Below, piece after piece: positions 5,335-5,773 of a DNA stretch of 5,773 bases (positions are counted from its first letter, which is position 1; every line of letters starts with the position of its first letter). Both the position numbers and the translations under genes were made by a program. The stretch lies in contig CAYYTU010000129.1 in NCBI GenBank assembly GCA_964474655.1, forward strand, positions 1-5,773, written 5' to 3'. Under the pieces are notes generated by a model. That model searched no databases. It was not told where the DNA came from and worked only from the letters and a program-made list of their open reading frames with translations. This DNA is from CAYYTU01 sp964474655 (GTDB lineage: Bacteria > Chloroflexota > Anaerolineae > B4-G1).

Positions 5335-5539
5335 ATGGACTGGAACGAAGCCGCCCGGCGGGCGCCTCGAAGTCAAGGGCGTGCGCAAGGTCCAGCAGCC
5401 CGTGAACCCCACGGCAGGTTGGCGTAATCGAGGCAGGAAGAGAGCGGTGGATTCACAAGCACTGAAATCTTTCGCGACACAATTCACCCCCGCTTGGAGG
5501 CGTTCCAGAGGGGGTGAAAGGGCCGGTTTGTCTCGCTAA
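5335..5539 (+). pseudogene. Start of a gene of unknown function, apparently frameshifted and truncated
   Basis: A good ribosome site leads into MDWNEAARR (5335-5361). In that frame the reading turns into Arg/Pro/Gly-rich sequence and stops at 5425-5427 after 30 residues. From 5363 the next frame reads RLEVKGVRKVQQPVNPT, which looks far more like natural protein, and remains open to TAA 5537-5539. The simplest reading is a coding sequence with an indel near 5360, possibly cut short again after about 5420, where base composition changes and the text loses its coding look. No family was recognised. A real 30-residue peptide is possible but less likely. Confidence 0.4.
5483..5518 (+). repeat. Strong hairpin downstream of the broken gene
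   Basis: TTCACCCCC (5483-5491) pairs perfectly with GGGGGTGAA (5510-5518). Inside, CT-GGA (5493-5498, one bulged T) pairs with TCCAG (5504-5508) around a 5-nt loop. No T tract follows on either strand, so it is not a typical intrinsic terminator. It may be the remains of another mobile element, a REP-like repeat or an RNA structure. Confidence 0.6.
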
Positions 5540-5708
5540 ACGTCCGTTCAAGTCGGTCTTTCGGAATGTGAAGAGACCAACAGCACGTGAAACTATTGGA
5601 GGCTTGCTCTCAATAGATGCTCACCGCGTCACCGCGCGATCCGACCTCGATCTCCTACGACGAGCCGATACCCTCAACCCACACTCAATGGGCCCTTTTT
5701 GATTTACC
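5540..5708. other. Segment without a supported gene
   Basis: Short frames exist on both strands, but none has a ribosome site or a recognisable motif. The plus-strand frame ending at 5702 begins with an alternative start inside the hairpin at 5483-5518 and is not accepted. Confidence 0.4.
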
Positions 5709-5773
5709 TCAACTGGCGATGGACCTGAGAATATCCTGGAAAATATGCCTAACCGTCGGCCCCATCACGGCCC
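5709..5773 (-). CDS. Possible 3' end of a gene entering from the right edge (partial)
   Basis: On the minus strand a frame open from the window edge ends at TGA 5711-5709. It reads AVMGPTVRHIFQDILRSIAS, which looks like an amphipathic C-terminal helix. Only 20 residues are visible, so product and even coding status are unsure. No terminator is seen after the stop. The plus strand is also open here from ATG 5719, in MDLRISWKICLTVGPITA, without a Shine-Dalgarno. Confidence 0.25.
   Translation of the reverse strand, partial: AVMGPTVRHIFQDILRSIAS

Noticed and set aside
5514..5702. Plus-strand frame of 62 codons at the right side
   Set aside because: It starts with a non-ATG codon inside a hairpin, has no Shine-Dalgarno and no recognisable motif.

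Overview
The window looks like a piece of a Chloroflexota-type genome (Anaerolineae-like), probably accessory DNA. This is an inference from three things: a secreted lipoprotein with a long Thr/Pro/Ser-rich spacer followed by a TolB-like propeller, a secreted M23 peptidase with a proline-rich hinge, and a high-GC NarL-type response regulator. No rRNA, tRNA or housekeeping marker is present to confirm it.

Left part, minus strand (positions 98-3431). Reading in the direction of transcription, a secreted two-domain M23 zinc endopeptidase (3431-2202) comes first. A lipoprotein with a TolB/PD40-like beta-propeller (2088-862) follows after a 113-nt gap that holds a perfect 12-bp hairpin. Last is a NarL/LuxR-family response regulator (769-161), closed by a strong intrinsic terminator (125-98). 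The first two have good Shine-Dalgarno sites and both act at the cell envelope, so they may be co-expressed. The regulator is much richer in GC and has no convincing start codon or ribosome site. Its first codons may have been lost at a junction, and no sensor kinase is visible.

Middle, plus strand (about 3510-5070). One insertion sequence carries an rve-type DDE transposase of 437 residues with an intact D-D-E triad. A 9-bp hairpin sits immediately before its ribosome site. A long, nearly perfect 55-nt hairpin begins three bases after its stop codon, and its arms contain inverted DnaA-box-like 9-mers. A triplet-repeat tract follows. The exact ends of the element are not resolved.

Right part (about 5070-5773) has no intact gene. 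It has a good sigma-70-like promoter (5158-5186), a set of three or four copies of a TTTAyGCCGTwmAAAA motif spaced 30-34 bp apart, and an excellent ribosome site with ATG at 5335. The reading frame there appears broken after about nine codons. A second strong hairpin (5483-5518) lies further on, and a possible 3' end of a minus-strand gene runs off the window edge. The most unusual signals are the phased motif array upstream of the broken gene and the structured tail of the transposase gene.
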